A stretch of DNA of 61,492 nt from CAIXPS01 sp034430115 (GCA_034430115.1 DAOUFG010000067.1:1-61492); one strand, 5' to 3'. Positions 34,393-44,123 are shown, counted from the first letter of the stretch. Notes: generated by a model from the sequence alone, not told the origin. Numbers and translations are program-made.

Positions 34393-35427
34393 ATGGGCAT
34401 TTCGTTGATCATGACCAGTGTGGCATGTCTGGTTGCCATTTTGTGTGGCAATCCATTGATTCGCCTATTGAAAAAGCTGCATATTGGCAAACAAATTCGC
34501 ATCGACGGCCCATCCAGCCACCAGGTGAAGACGGGCACCCCGACGATGGGAGCAATCATGATCGTCGGGCCGGTGCTGATCCTGATTACTTTGATGTATT
34601 TGTATACGCGCATCGCCGCCCGCATCGGCATGGATTTCGGCGGTGTGGTGCTGGTTGGCCGATCGCTTTCCATCCCGATGTTGGTCATGTTGAGCTATGC
34701 CATCCTGGGCGCGATCGACGACTACATGGGTGTGCGTGGCGTGCGGCGCGGCGAAGGCATGCGCGGGCGCAGCAAGGCGTTCTTCCAGGTCGTGATTGCC
34801 ATTGTCGCAGCGGTGGTGATGAACCTGGTGTTCAAGATTAGCCGCGTCGGTGTACCAGGATTGCCGGAGCCAGTTGACCTGGGTTATTTGTGGATCCCGG
34901 TTGCCGTGTTCTTCATTTTCGGTTGGGCGAATGCAGTGAACCTGACGGATGGCCTGGATGGCCTGGCGGCGCTGATCAGCGTGGTGATGTACGTGGCCTA
35001 TGCCGTGATCGCCTATATGCAAGGACAAACGTTCCTGACCATGTTCTGCATGGTGGTGGTGGGCGCGTTATTGGGCTTCCTGTGGTTCAACGTGCACCCT
35101 GCGGCGCTTTTCATGGGTGATATGGGCAGCAATTCGCTCGGTGCAGCGTTGGCGGTTGTGGCGCTGATGACCGGCCAGTGGCTGTTGTTACCCATCATCG
35201 GGATCGTGCCCGTGGCTGAGACGATCAGCGTGATGCTGCAGGTGACTTATTTCAAACATACGCGTCGAAAGTATGGCGAAGGCCGGCGGCTCTTTAAGAT
35301 GGCGCCTTTGCATAACCATTTTGTGCTGTTGGGTTGGAGCGAGCCGCAAATTGTGCAACGTTTTTGGCTGATTGCCATCCTGGCTGGTTTGGTGGGCGTA
35401 GGGTTGGCCGTGTTGGGCAACCCATAA
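34393..35427 (+). CDS. mraY: phospho-MurNAc-pentapeptide transferase
   Basis: A 344-residue polytopic enzyme that transfers phospho-MurNAc-pentapeptide to undecaprenyl phosphate, making lipid I. About ten membrane helices are visible. Conserved active-site parts are KTGTPTMGAIMI, the Asp-containing NLTDGLDGLAAL, HPAALFMGDMGSNSLG, and the HNHF motif near the C-terminus (APLHNHFVLLGW). It starts 17 bp after murF and ends 6 bp before murD. Confidence 0.95.
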   Translation: MGISLIMTSVACLVAILCGNPLIRLLKKLHIGKQIRIDGPSSHQVKTGTPTMGAIMIVGPVLILITLMYLYTRIAARIGMDFGGVVLVGRSLSIPMLVMLSYAILGAIDDYMGVRGVRRGEGMRGRSKAFFQVVIAIVAAVVMNLVFKISRVGVPGLPEPVDLGYLWIPVAVFFIFGWANAVNLTDGLDGLAALISVVMYVAYAVIAYMQGQTFLTMFCMVVVGALLGFLWFNVHPAALFMGDMGSNSLGAALAVVALMTGQWLLLPIIGIVPVAETISVMLQVTYFKHTRRKYGEGRRLFKMAPLHNHFVLLGWSEPQIVQRFWLIAILAGLVGVGLAVLGNP

Positions 35428-35433
35428 GGGAAC

Positions 35434-36828
35434 ATGATGGTGTGGCTTGGTAAGCGTGTGGTGATATTGGGAGTGGCACGGCAGGGAACAGCCCTGGCGC
35501 GCTATCTCGTCGCGTGTGGTGCACAGGTGACCCTGAGCGACATGAAGCCGCAACGGGCCCTGAGCGTCGAAATGGCGGCGCTCAAGGAACTGCCCATTCG
35601 TTACGTGTTGGGCGGGCACCCGATGTCACTGCTGGATGAATGTGACGTATTGTGCCTGAGCGGTGGCGTGCCGATTGACCTGCCGATTGTGTTGGAGGCC
35701 CGCCGGCGCGGTGTGCCGCTGAGCAACGATTCACAGATTTTCTGCTCGGTTTGCCCTGCACCGGTCATCGGCATCACCGGCTCGGCCGGTAAAACCACCA
35801 CCACTACCCTGGTGGGTGAGATGCTGCGCCTCTCCTTTGAGAAGAGTGGCCAGGCGCGCGTTTGGGTGGGCGGCAATATCGGCAACCCGCTCATCAACGA
35901 CGTGGCCGACATCCGGGTGACCGATCGCGTGGTGCTGGAACTGTCGTCCTTCCAGTTGGAGTTGATGACGCTCAGCCCGCACATCGCCTGCGTGACCAAC
36001 ATCACGCCGAATCACCTGGACCGGCACGGCACGATGGAAAACTACATCGCAGCCAAGCAACACATCCTGGCCTATCAACAGCCCGGTGATTGGGCTGTGC
36101 TTGGGATGGATAACGACGTGGCCGCGCACATGCCCACCGCTGCCCGAAAGGTGTGGTTCGGCATTTGCTCGGAACCAGCCGCGGACGGCGCATGGATGGA
36201 TGCGGCGGGGCACTTGCGCATTCGCCTGGCCGCGCGTGGCCTAGACGCGACGATTTGCGATGCCCGTGATTTGCTGTTGATGGGCGATCACAATGTGCAA
36301 AACGTGTTGGCGGCTTGCGCGATCAGCGCACTAGCCGGCGCGACGGTGGAGGCGATGCGCGCCGTCGCCACCAGCTTCAGAGGTGTGGCACACCGCTTAC
36401 AAATGGTGCGCGAGTTGAACGGGGTGCGCTATTACGACGCCTCAATCTCCACCGCCCCGGAGCGGTTGATGGCCGACCTGCGCTGCTTCCGTCAGCCGGT
36501 GGTGTTGTTGTGCGGCGGGCGCGATAAGCACCTGCCGTGGGGCGAAGCAGTGCGGCTAATGGCACAACGGTGCCGGCATGTGGTGTTGTTTGGCGAAATG
36601 GCGGGGTTGGTGCATGACGAGATGGTGCGTCAAAAAGCCGATGTCAGCGTATCCATCTGCGATAGCCTGGACCAGGCCGTGAAGATTGCGGTGGCTAAGG
36701 CGCGACCGGGTGACGTAGTTGTGCTTTCACCCGGCGGCACCAGCTTTGATGCCTTTAAGGATTTTGAGGAACGTGGCGACTATTTCGTGCAGATGGTGTC
36801 TGCAATAGGGGATACCACAGGAGTGTAA
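35434..36828 (+). CDS. murD: UDP-MurNAc-L-Ala:D-Glu ligase
   Basis: A 464-residue Mur ligase adding D-glutamate to UDP-MurNAc-L-Ala. The N-terminal Rossmann-like part starts VVILGVARQGTALARYL. The P-loop is GITGSAGKTTTTTLV, followed by VWVGGNIGNPLI and LELSSFQLEL, typical of MurD. The C-terminal domain has DASISTAPERLMADL and CGGRDKHLPW. The length is near the family norm of about 450. It lies between mraY and ftsW with gaps of 6 and 14 bp. Confidence 0.94.
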   Translation: MMVWLGKRVVILGVARQGTALARYLVACGAQVTLSDMKPQRALSVEMAALKELPIRYVLGGHPMSLLDECDVLCLSGGVPIDLPIVLEARRRGVPLSNDSQIFCSVCPAPVIGITGSAGKTTTTTLVGEMLRLSFEKSGQARVWVGGNIGNPLINDVADIRVTDRVVLELSSFQLELMTLSPHIACVTNITPNHLDRHGTMENYIAAKQHILAYQQPGDWAVLGMDNDVAAHMPTAARKVWFGICSEPAADGAWMDAAGHLRIRLAARGLDATICDARDLLLMGDHNVQNVLAACAISALAGATVEAMRAVATSFRGVAHRLQMVRELNGVRYYDASISTAPERLMADLRCFRQPVVLLCGGRDKHLPWGEAVRLMAQRCRHVVLFGEMAGLVHDEMVRQKADVSVSICDSLDQAVKIAVAKARPGDVVVLSPGGTSFDAFKDFEERGDYFVQMVSAIGDTTGV

Positions 36829-36842
36829 GGGGGGATAGACGA

Positions 36843-38294
36843 ATGGCAACCATACAAACGACCCGCACAGGGCGCACGGTGAAATCTTCCATCACTAATA
36901 TCAGCCGGCGCGCCTTTTTATCGACGCATACGTCGATGGATTGGGTGCTGGTCTCTGTGGTCATTATCTTGACGCTGATCGGCCTGGTGATGGCCTATAG
37001 CACGACCTTCTACGACTCGGCCGCCTATAAAGGGACGCCGCTCTACCAGTTTGAGAGCCAGTTGAAGTATGCGTTGGCCGGGTTGGCGCTGATGTTCGTT
37101 CTGAGCCGCATTGATTATGGCTTCTGGAACAGGTGGGCCTTCTGGCTCATGATTGCCATGCTCGTCGTCCTGGTGCTGGTGCTCATGTTCGGCATGACGA
37201 AATATGGCGCCAAGCGCTCCTTTAGTGATGGCTCCTATCAGCCCAGCGAAGCCGCTAAGATCATCATCTTGTTATATGCCGCCACGTGGCTCGCTTCGCG
37301 GCGTGAAGACCTGGCCCATATCCTGACGGGCGTCGTGCCGTTCGCCGTCATCCTGGCGATTGGCACGGTGTTGATCTTCTTTGAGCCGGACCTGAGCACG
37401 ACGGCCATCATCCTCATCGCCGCGTTTGCCATGTTCTTCATGGCCGGTGCGCGTATTCATCACCTTGCGCTGGTGGTTGGGTTAGCCATTCTGTTGGTGC
37501 TCATGGTGATGAACGTGCCCATGTTCGCGCACGTGGCGGACCGCATGCGAGACTACCTCAATTCGATGAAGGACGGCATCCCGCACGAGCAGATTCAGCA
37601 ATCTATGGCGGCTTTCAAAGAGGGTGGTCTGTTTGGCGTGGGTGTGGGAATGGGCTTTGTGAAATATAACCTGTACACGGCGCACACCGACAGCGTGTTT
37701 GCCGTGCTGGCCGACGAGACGGGGCTGCTTGGGTTGGCGGTGACGCTGGGCCTGTTCGTCATCCTGGTTTATCGCGCTTTTCACATCGCCACGAACGCGG
37801 ATTCTTACATGGGCGCCTACTGGGCGGTGGGGCTAAGCACGTGGATCATCATGCAAACCTTGTTGAACGGGTTGGCGATGGTGGGTTTGATTCCTTTGCC
37901 CGGCATCCCGGTGCCGTTCCTGAGTATCGGCGGCTCATCGTTGATTTCGGTGATGGGCGCGTGTGGCATTTTGTTGAGCATCTCACGCGGCAGCAAAATC
38001 CTGGCCCAGACGGAGAAGAAGAAAATACAGCGCAAGAAGGAAGAACCTATTGCGAGAAGCAGGGGGACCCAAAGTGCGAATCCTACTATCCGCCGGCGGT
38101 ACAGCGGGACACGTTCTACCCGCACTGACCGTGCTGCAACAATTGAAGACAGACCCACGATTGACCTTATCGGGCGCGACGTCAAGTTCGCGCCGAAGCT
38201 CGGCACAGGGCCAGGGGCAAACAGGAATCCAAGCACTGTTCGTTGGCGGAACGGACGGTATGGAGCGGGATCTGGTCTGCCGCGAGGGCGTTGA
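36843..38294 (+). CDS. ftsW: SEDS peptidoglycan glycosyltransferase FtsW with long basic tail
   Basis: A 483-residue SEDS protein that polymerises septal glycan strands with FtsI. About ten membrane helices begin at MDWVLVSVVIILTLIGLVMAYS. Motifs include FEPDLSTTAIIL, a channel region with GVGVGMGFVKYN, and LPGIPVPFLSIGGSSLISVM. After the last helix a basic tail of about 100 residues begins KKKIQRKKEEP. Its final 73 residues are read from DNA that also encodes the MurG N-terminus in another frame. The first in-frame stop is 38294, so an overlap of 221 bp with murG is unavoidable unless the sequence has a frameshift error. Confidence 0.92.
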   Translation: MATIQTTRTGRTVKSSITNISRRAFLSTHTSMDWVLVSVVIILTLIGLVMAYSTTFYDSAAYKGTPLYQFESQLKYALAGLALMFVLSRIDYGFWNRWAFWLMIAMLVVLVLVLMFGMTKYGAKRSFSDGSYQPSEAAKIIILLYAATWLASRREDLAHILTGVVPFAVILAIGTVLIFFEPDLSTTAIILIAAFAMFFMAGARIHHLALVVGLAILLVLMVMNVPMFAHVADRMRDYLNSMKDGIPHEQIQQSMAAFKEGGLFGVGVGMGFVKYNLYTAHTDSVFAVLADETGLLGLAVTLGLFVILVYRAFHIATNADSYMGAYWAVGLSTWIIMQTLLNGLAMVGLIPLPGIPVPFLSIGGSSLISVMGACGILLSISRGSKILAQTEKKKIQRKKEEPIARSRGTQSANPTIRRRYSGTRSTRTDRAATIEDRPTIDLIGRDVKFAPKLGTGPGANRNPSTVRWRNGRYGAGSGLPRGR

Positions 38295-39246
38295 TTTCGT
38301 CGGCATACAGGCCGGGGCGATGCACGGCGTGGGCGTGTGGCGCATGCTGAGCGGCACGTTCAAGCTGGGCATGGGCATCGTCAAGGCGTTCGCGTTGTTG
38401 GGGCGTTTTAAGCCCGACGTGGTGTTGTTGACGGGCGGGTTTGTGGGCGTGCCGGTGAGCATTGCGGCGTGGTTGCGGCGCGTCCCGGCGGTTGTCTACC
38501 TGCCCGACATTGAACCAGGCCAGGCCCTGAAGGTGATGGCAAAGCTGGCGACGAAAGTGGCGACGACGACGGATGCGTCGGCGCAGTTTATCGAACGGAA
38601 GAAGATGGTGGTAACAGGTTACCCGGTGCGCGACATATTCAAGCGCGTGACACGCGAGGAATCGCGCGCGCATTTCGGCATCGCGCCTGGGGCCAAGCTG
38701 TTGTTAGTGTTTGGCGGCAGCAAAGGTGCGCGCAACGTGAACCGGGCTGTGACGGCCAACTTGCCGGCGTTGCTGGCAAGGCCGGACGTATGGGTGATGC
38801 ACATCAGCGGCAAGGCCGATTGGGAAGAGGTGCGGGCGGTACATGCGCAACTGCCGGCCGACCAACAGGCGCGCTACGTGGCATACGAGTATCTGCACGA
38901 GGAGATGGCGCAAGCGATGTCCGCCGCCGACCTGGCGATTTGCCGGTCGGGCGCGTCGTCGCTTGGGGAATTACCGATCTTGGGGTTGCCGGCCATCCTG
39001 GTGCCCTATCCCTATGCCTGGCGCTACCAGAAGGTGAATGCCTCCTACCTGGCGGAGCGTGGTGCAGCAATCATGGTGGAGGATGGCAAACTACAGACGG
39101 AGTTGCTGGATGTGGTTGGGCGGTTGTTGGATGATCCGGCCAGGCTGGCTGCAATGCGCCGATCTTTGTTAAACATGAGCGGGCGCGATGGCGCGCAACA
39201 AATCGCGCAATTGTTACTGCAAGTAGGAACAGGAACGACAAGCTAG
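38074..39246 (+). CDS. murG: lipid II synthase (UDP-GlcNAc transferase)
   Basis: 390 residues from GTG 38074, which has AGGGGGA at 7 nt and begins directly with RILLSAGGTAGHVLPA. A TTG at 38050 is a weaker choice. MurG adds GlcNAc to lipid I at the inner membrane face. Motifs are the N-terminal GGTAGHV, LLTGGFVGVPVSIAAWL, the C-terminal donor site FGGSKGARNVN, and ICRSGASSLGEL. A Ser/Arg/Gln-rich insertion (about residues 33-50) precedes LFVGGTDGMERDLV, and lies in the region shared with the ftsW tail. It partly covers ftsW in another frame. Confidence 0.93.
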   Translation: MRILLSAGGTAGHVLPALTVLQQLKTDPRLTLSGATSSSRRSSAQGQGQTGIQALFVGGTDGMERDLVCREGVDFVGIQAGAMHGVGVWRMLSGTFKLGMGIVKAFALLGRFKPDVVLLTGGFVGVPVSIAAWLRRVPAVVYLPDIEPGQALKVMAKLATKVATTTDASAQFIERKKMVVTGYPVRDIFKRVTREESRAHFGIAPGAKLLLVFGGSKGARNVNRAVTANLPALLARPDVWVMHISGKADWEEVRAVHAQLPADQQARYVAYEYLHEEMAQAMSAADLAICRSGASSLGELPILGLPAILVPYPYAWRYQKVNASYLAERGAAIMVEDGKLQTELLDVVGRLLDDPARLAAMRRSLLNMSGRDGAQQIAQLLLQVGTGTTS

Positions 39247-39295
39247 TGGCCGGCGAGCCAAATCACTTATCCGTGGTGGACAGTACAGGTGCAGC

Positions 39296-39850
39296 ATGAT
39301 CAACGCTAATCTGGTGTTCGTAATATTCATCGTCATCTTCGGCCTTATTGGGGCGATGCGAGGTTGGGTGCGCGAGGTGATCGTGACGGCCAGCCTCATT
39401 CTGGCGTTGTTCGTGATCAACCAATTGGGTGATAAATGGAATGGCCTGGTCAGTGGCATTGCCGCCCAACACAGTACCGAGCAATGGTTACTGCGTGCTG
39501 CGCCGCTGCTCATCATTGCGTTCTTCGGTTACCTGGGGCCGGCGGTGGTGCGCAACCGGTTTGAGCAGACGCCGCGCGGCAGGGTGGAGCAGGCGTTGTT
39601 GTCGTTTATCGTCGGCATAGTGAATGGTTATATCTTGTTCAGCACGCTGATGTTCATCGCCTGGCGTTCGGGCCTGCTGGACAATCCGCCGTCGCCTGGC
39701 GCAAGTCAAACGCCGCTTTTTTCGGCCCCCACGGGCGGATGGGGGGAATTTTTCTTTGTAAAGAGCGCCGCGCTTGCCATATTGCAAGGGCCGACGCTCG
39801 TCATCGTCTTGATAGCGATATTCTTGTTTGTGATTGTAGTGATTGTCTGA
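39296..39850 (+). CDS. CvpA-like membrane protein in the dcw cluster
   Basis: 184 residues with about four membrane helices. FVIFIVIFGLIGAMRGWVREVIV resembles the CvpA start (a glycine-rich first helix followed by R-G-W-x-R-E), and the third helix has LLSFIVGIVNGYILFSTLMF. The family is named for colicin V production but is general; its function is unclear. A hydrophilic loop with PTGGW precedes the last, very hydrophobic helix. It lies between murG and murC with gaps of 49 and 29 bp, so a role tied to the envelope is plausible. Confidence 0.65.
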   Translation: MINANLVFVIFIVIFGLIGAMRGWVREVIVTASLILALFVINQLGDKWNGLVSGIAAQHSTEQWLLRAAPLLIIAFFGYLGPAVVRNRFEQTPRGRVEQALLSFIVGIVNGYILFSTLMFIAWRSGLLDNPPSPGASQTPLFSAPTGGWGEFFFVKSAALAILQGPTLVIVLIAIFLFVIVVIV

Positions 39851-39879
39851 GCAGATGATCACTGAAATGAGCAGGTAGT

Positions 39880-41268
39880 ATGAAGATTCACGTAATGGGT
39901 GCAGGTGGATCGGGAATGCAGCCTATCGCGCGGCTATTGCACGCACGGGGCTACACGGTCAGCGGTGATGACCGTGCAGATTCGCCCGCCCTGGAAGCGC
40001 TACGCCAGGAGGGAATTCAAACATTTGTAGGGCACGACCCGGCGCATCTGGAAGGTGTCGATGCCGTTGCGCCGTCCTCAGCCATCGCAAAAGATGAGGC
40101 CGAGCTTGTTGCCGCACGAACGAAGGGCATCCCGGTCTGGCATCGCGGTGACGTGTTGAACATGCTGATGCGTGGGGATGCCGATCACCCAATCGTGGGG
40201 ATTGCAGTTGCAGGCACGCATGGCAAAAGCACCACCACCAGCATGATTGCAACTATCCTGGTGGATGCGGGGTTGGACCCCTCGTTCATCATCGGCGCGA
40301 CCCCCTCTACGTTGGGTGTGAACGCGCGCGCCGGCTCAGGCGAGGCATTCGTAGTGGAGGCCGACGAGTATGATCGCACCTTCCTGCGCTTAGAGCCGAA
40401 GATCGCCGTGATCACTAACGTCGATTTTGACCACCCTGATATTTACAAGGGCCTGGATGACACGATTGACACGTTTGCGCAGTTCACGCACAACGTCGCC
40501 GAGGATGGCGCGCTGATCGTGTGTGCCGACGATAGTGGCGTGGCCGAAATGTTACGCCGGGCCGGCACCTTGAAGGCACAGGTTGTGGACTATGGGTTCA
40601 TGCACGGCGCGTGGCGTTGCAGCAACCCGCGTGCCAACCCGATGGGCGGCATGGAGTTCGCCTATAGCGGGCCGGCGGGGCAGATTGGTAATTGTTCGTT
40701 GCGTGTTCCGGGCGAGCACAATGTGTTGAACGCGCTGGCAGCGCTGGCCACGGCGGATGCGCTGGGCGTATCCATGGACGAGGCCGTCGCGTCGTTGGGC
40801 CGCTATCGCGGCGCGGGGCGCCGGTTTGAATTGCGCGGCGAACGGCGCGGCGTCCGTGTGCTCGACGATTATGCGCATCACCCCACGGAGATCAAAGCCA
40901 CGTTGAAGGCGGCGCGCATGCGCTATCCGGTGGCGAACATCTGGGCCGTCTGGCAGCCACACACCTATAGTCGCATGGTGGCGTTGATGGACCAATTTGC
41001 CGCCGCGTTTGATGATGCAGATCAGGTGATTGTGTTGCCCATTTACGCCGCGCGTGAAAAGGCGGAGGATTTTGGTTTCGCGGCCAACGCCTTGAACCCG
41101 ATTGAGATCTCGCGTCGCATCCATCATCGGCATGTCCATAATGCTGCATCGCTGGGCGATGCATTGGGCATGTTAATGTCGCAGGTTCGCTCCGGCGACG
41201 TAGTGATTACTCTGAGTGCGGGCGACGGCAACCAGGTGGGCGAGCGATTGCTGGAAATGTTGCGTTAA
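39880..41268 (+). CDS. murC: UDP-MurNAc:L-alanine ligase
   Basis: A 462-residue Mur ligase adding L-Ala to UDP-MurNAc. It starts IHVMGAGGSGMQPIARLL, with the P-loop AVAGTHGKSTTTSMIA. The VEADEYDRTFLRLEP segment is characteristic of MurC. The C-terminal domain has DDYAHHPTEIKATL and VWQPHTYSRM, also MurC/Mpl hallmarks. The genomic place between murG and murB argues for MurC rather than the recycling ligase Mpl. Confidence 0.94.
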   Translation: MKIHVMGAGGSGMQPIARLLHARGYTVSGDDRADSPALEALRQEGIQTFVGHDPAHLEGVDAVAPSSAIAKDEAELVAARTKGIPVWHRGDVLNMLMRGDADHPIVGIAVAGTHGKSTTTSMIATILVDAGLDPSFIIGATPSTLGVNARAGSGEAFVVEADEYDRTFLRLEPKIAVITNVDFDHPDIYKGLDDTIDTFAQFTHNVAEDGALIVCADDSGVAEMLRRAGTLKAQVVDYGFMHGAWRCSNPRANPMGGMEFAYSGPAGQIGNCSLRVPGEHNVLNALAALATADALGVSMDEAVASLGRYRGAGRRFELRGERRGVRVLDDYAHHPTEIKATLKAARMRYPVANIWAVWQPHTYSRMVALMDQFAAAFDDADQVIVLPIYAAREKAEDFGFAANALNPIEISRRIHHRHVHNAASLGDALGMLMSQVRSGDVVITLSAGDGNQVGERLLEMLR

Positions 41269-41308
41269 ACTTGACGGCCCGCTATGTAGTGGCGGGCGGA
41301 TCAATGAG

Positions 41309-42259
41309 ATGAACAGTTTCGATATTTTTAAGGAACGCGCAAAGCGTGACGAACCGCTGGCGAAGCACACCACGGCGCGCATCGGTGGCCCGGCCGACCT
41401 GCTGATTGAGGCACGCACGGTGGAGGAGCTGGTGGCCCTGGCGCACCGGGCGGAAGAAATTTCACTGCCCTACATCGTGTTGGGCGGCGGCGCGAACGTG
41501 TTGGTGAGCGATGCGGGGGTGCGCGGGCTGGTGATCGTCAACCGCACCAAGGAGAGCAAATTCACGGTGCGTGATATCTCGGCTCGCCTGGAGGTAGATT
41601 CGGGCGTGGTGTTGGCCACGCTGGCGCGCGATTGTATCGAGCGCGGCCTGGCAGGGTTCGAATGGGCCGTCGGGGTGCCGGGCACCGTCGGCGGGGCCAT
41701 CATTGGCAATGCCGGCGCGCATGGCAGTGACACAAGCGCCAACCTGTATTTGGCCAAGGTGATGCGGCGGGGTTATGAGCCGGAATATTGGACGCCGCGC
41801 CAACTGGCGTTTGGCTATCGCCAGAGCGCGTTGAAAAGTTATGCGCCATATGAGCGCCCCATCGTGTTGGCGGGTTTGTTTGATCTAAAACGGGATCATC
41901 GCACCAACCTGGAACGGCGGGCCAGCGAATATCAAGCCAAGCGTAAGGTCAGCCAGCCCCCTGGGGCGACGATGGGCAGTATGTTCAAGAACCCGCCCAA
42001 TGACCATGCGGGGCGCTTGATCGAAGCCTGTGGTTTGAAAGGTACGTTGCAGGGCGGTGCAATGATCTCGCCCGTGCATGCAAACTTCTTTGTCAACGTG
42101 TCCGGGGCGGCCAAAGCCGGCGACGTGAAGGCGTTGATCGACCTGGCGCATGACGCGGTGTTGAAGCAATTCAGCGTTAACCTGGAACTGGAGATTGAAC
42201 TGTTGGGCGAGTGGGGCACAGCTCGCCTGGAACTGGCCGATACCGGCACGTCAGCATAG
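41309..42259 (+). CDS. murB: UDP-N-acetylenolpyruvoylglucosamine reductase
   Basis: 316 residues from ATG 41309 (MNSFDIFKERAKRDEPLAKHTTARIGGPADL); the open frame extends upstream into murC in another frame but those residues are not family-like. MurB reduces UDP-GlcNAc-enolpyruvate to UDP-MurNAc with FAD and NADPH. LGGGANVLVSDAG and FEWAVGVPGTVGGAIIGNAGAHG form the FAD site, FGYRQSALK follows, and the general acid Ser lies in GSMFKNPPNDHAGRLIE. The layout is that of type II (shorter) MurB. Confidence 0.94.
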   Translation: MNSFDIFKERAKRDEPLAKHTTARIGGPADLLIEARTVEELVALAHRAEEISLPYIVLGGGANVLVSDAGVRGLVIVNRTKESKFTVRDISARLEVDSGVVLATLARDCIERGLAGFEWAVGVPGTVGGAIIGNAGAHGSDTSANLYLAKVMRRGYEPEYWTPRQLAFGYRQSALKSYAPYERPIVLAGLFDLKRDHRTNLERRASEYQAKRKVSQPPGATMGSMFKNPPNDHAGRLIEACGLKGTLQGGAMISPVHANFFVNVSGAAKAGDVKALIDLAHDAVLKQFSVNLELEIELLGEWGTARLELADTGTSA

Positions 42260-42286
42260 CACATCGTGCATTTGGAGAAATGGAGT

Positions 42287-43288
42287 ATGTCAGACGACGA
42301 ACGAGGAACAACCGGCCGAAAATTGAAGGTCGCCGTTCTTTACGGCGGACAAAGTGGCGAGCATGAGGTCAGCCTGATGTCGTCAGCTTCGGTCATGGAA
42401 GAACTGGATGACGACAAGTATGAGGTGACGCCGGTGTTCATCAACAAGGATGGCTGCTGGAGCGTGCCGATTGAATCGTTGCGCCAGTTCGATGTGGTGT
42501 TCCCCGTATTGCACGGGCCGATGGGCGAGGATGGCACCGTCCAGGGCTTGCTGAAGTTGATGAACGTGCCCTTTGTGGGCGCGGATGTCGTCGGGTCGGC
42601 GGTGGGGATGGATAAAGCCATCTTCAAAGACGTCATGCGCGCACATGGGGTGCCTGTGGCGAGTTGCCTGGTAATCCTGCGGCACGAGTGGTCCGGCGAC
42701 TGTCAGCCGCAATGTCAGGCATGGACGGATAAGGTGCAGTATGAACTGGGGTGGCCTGTATTTGTGAAACCGGCCAATATGGGCAGCAGCGTGGGCATTA
42801 GCAAATGCAAATCGCCCGCTGAATTGCCCCAGGCGGTGGATGGGGCGCTGAAATGGGATCGCAAAGTGCTGGTGGAAGCGGCAGTGCCACACGCGCGGGA
42901 ACTGGAGGTGAGCGTGCTAGGCAATGATGACTTGCAAGCCTCCATCGTGGGCGAGATTCGGCCCCGCCGCGAGTTCTATGACTACGCGGCCAAGTATCTG
43001 GTGCGTGGCGAGGAAGAGTCGGAATTGATCATCCCGGCCAGGATAGCGGAGGAACTATCGAATACCATCCGCCAGATGGCGGTGCAGGTGGCTCGGGCAG
43101 CCGACGTGCGTGGCATGACGCGCGTCGATTTCCTGATGAATGGCGAGACGGGTGAATACGTGGTGAACGAGATCAACACTATCCCCGGCTTCACGTCCAT
43201 CAGCATGTATCCGAAGCTGTGGGCGGCCAGCGGTTTGCCCTATCCGGCTTTGCTGGACCGGCTGATTGAGCTGGCGTTGGAGAGATGA
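42287..43288 (+). CDS. ddl: D-alanine-D-alanine ligase
   Basis: A 333-residue ATP-grasp ligase that makes D-Ala-D-Ala for MurF. I prefer ATG 42287 (MSDDERG) over GTG 42266. KVAVLYGGQSGEHEVSLMSS is the family start, FPVLHGPMGEDGTVQGLL the D-Ala1 site, FVKPANMGSSVGISK the ATP site, and VNEINTIPGFTSISMYPKLW the C-terminal metal and D-Ala2 site with the Tyr that favours D-Ala over D-lactate. It ends 3 bp before ftsQ. Confidence 0.95.
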   Translation: MSDDERGTTGRKLKVAVLYGGQSGEHEVSLMSSASVMEELDDDKYEVTPVFINKDGCWSVPIESLRQFDVVFPVLHGPMGEDGTVQGLLKLMNVPFVGADVVGSAVGMDKAIFKDVMRAHGVPVASCLVILRHEWSGDCQPQCQAWTDKVQYELGWPVFVKPANMGSSVGISKCKSPAELPQAVDGALKWDRKVLVEAAVPHARELEVSVLGNDDLQASIVGEIRPRREFYDYAAKYLVRGEEESELIIPARIAEELSNTIRQMAVQVARAADVRGMTRVDFLMNGETGEYVVNEINTIPGFTSISMYPKLWAASGLPYPALLDRLIELALER

Positions 43289-43291
43289 CGC

Positions 43292-44098
43292 ATGCAACAG
43301 CGATATCGCCCAAAGCGTGACGCGAATCGTCGCAACCGATACGACGTGACGAGCGCATATGGCAAGACCCTGCGCGAAGGCCCGCGCGCGGAACTGCCAC
43401 GCCTGAATCGCGCGATCACGGTGGCGATTTTGCTGTGCATCATGCTGGGTGCGCTGGTGATCTGGTTCATGAGCGACGATTTCCGCATTCACGATGTGCG
43501 GGTGCAGAACAACCTGGGCGTGCCGGCGGCGCAGATCATCGCCACCAGCGGCCTGATCGGCGAACATTGGTTTTTTGTGGATTTAAACGCCGCCGCTGAA
43601 CACGTGGCTGCCCTGCCCGGCGTGCAGGCGGCGCATATCACTTGCACTACCTATTCCGGGTGTGACATCGTGGTGCAGCCAGCGCCCGCGCTGGCGGTCT
43701 GGCAGACTGCGGCGGATCACCCGGCCCAGGTGTGGGTGGACGAAGAAGGGAAGGTGCAAAGCGCACTGAATAACGTGCCGGCCAAGTTGACGATTGTGCA
43801 AGTCGATGGTGATCTGCCCGTGCTCGGCACCCCGCTCAAAGAGGACGTGCTACGCGCGTTGAAGGAAGTTGTCGCGTCGCAACCCAACGTGACGCGCTAT
43901 AACTACTCGACGCAGTACGGGTTGGAATATACCGATCAGAGTGGATGTCAGATTCGCCTGGGAGTGGCTGAAAGTGATGGAGAGATGAAGCAGAAGCTGG
44001 AGGTGTTGAAGCAAATCGGCAATCAGCTTAGCGCGAAGGGGCAAAAGCCCCGCTTGCTGGACGTGCGGTTTGTCGAAGCACCGTACTATGTGAAGTAA
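43292..44098 (+). CDS. ftsQ: cell division protein FtsQ/DivIB
   Basis: A 268-residue bitopic protein. A basic cytoplasmic N-terminus (RYRPKRDANRRNRYD) is followed by one membrane helix at about 48-67, a POTRA domain starting FRIHDVRVQNNLGVPAAQIIATSGL, and an FtsQ-type beta domain. It scaffolds FtsL/DivIC at the septum. A CTTYSGCDI pair of cysteines in the outer domain could form a disulfide. Position between ddl and ftsA supports the call. Confidence 0.88.
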   Translation: MQQRYRPKRDANRRNRYDVTSAYGKTLREGPRAELPRLNRAITVAILLCIMLGALVIWFMSDDFRIHDVRVQNNLGVPAAQIIATSGLIGEHWFFVDLNAAAEHVAALPGVQAAHITCTTYSGCDIVVQPAPALAVWQTAADHPAQVWVDEEGKVQSALNNVPAKLTIVQVDGDLPVLGTPLKEDVLRALKEVVASQPNVTRYNYSTQYGLEYTDQSGCQIRLGVAESDGEMKQKLEVLKQIGNQLSAKGQKPRLLDVRFVEAPYYVK

Positions 44099-44123
44099 TC
44101 CTTTGTAGACGACGGCATAAGAT

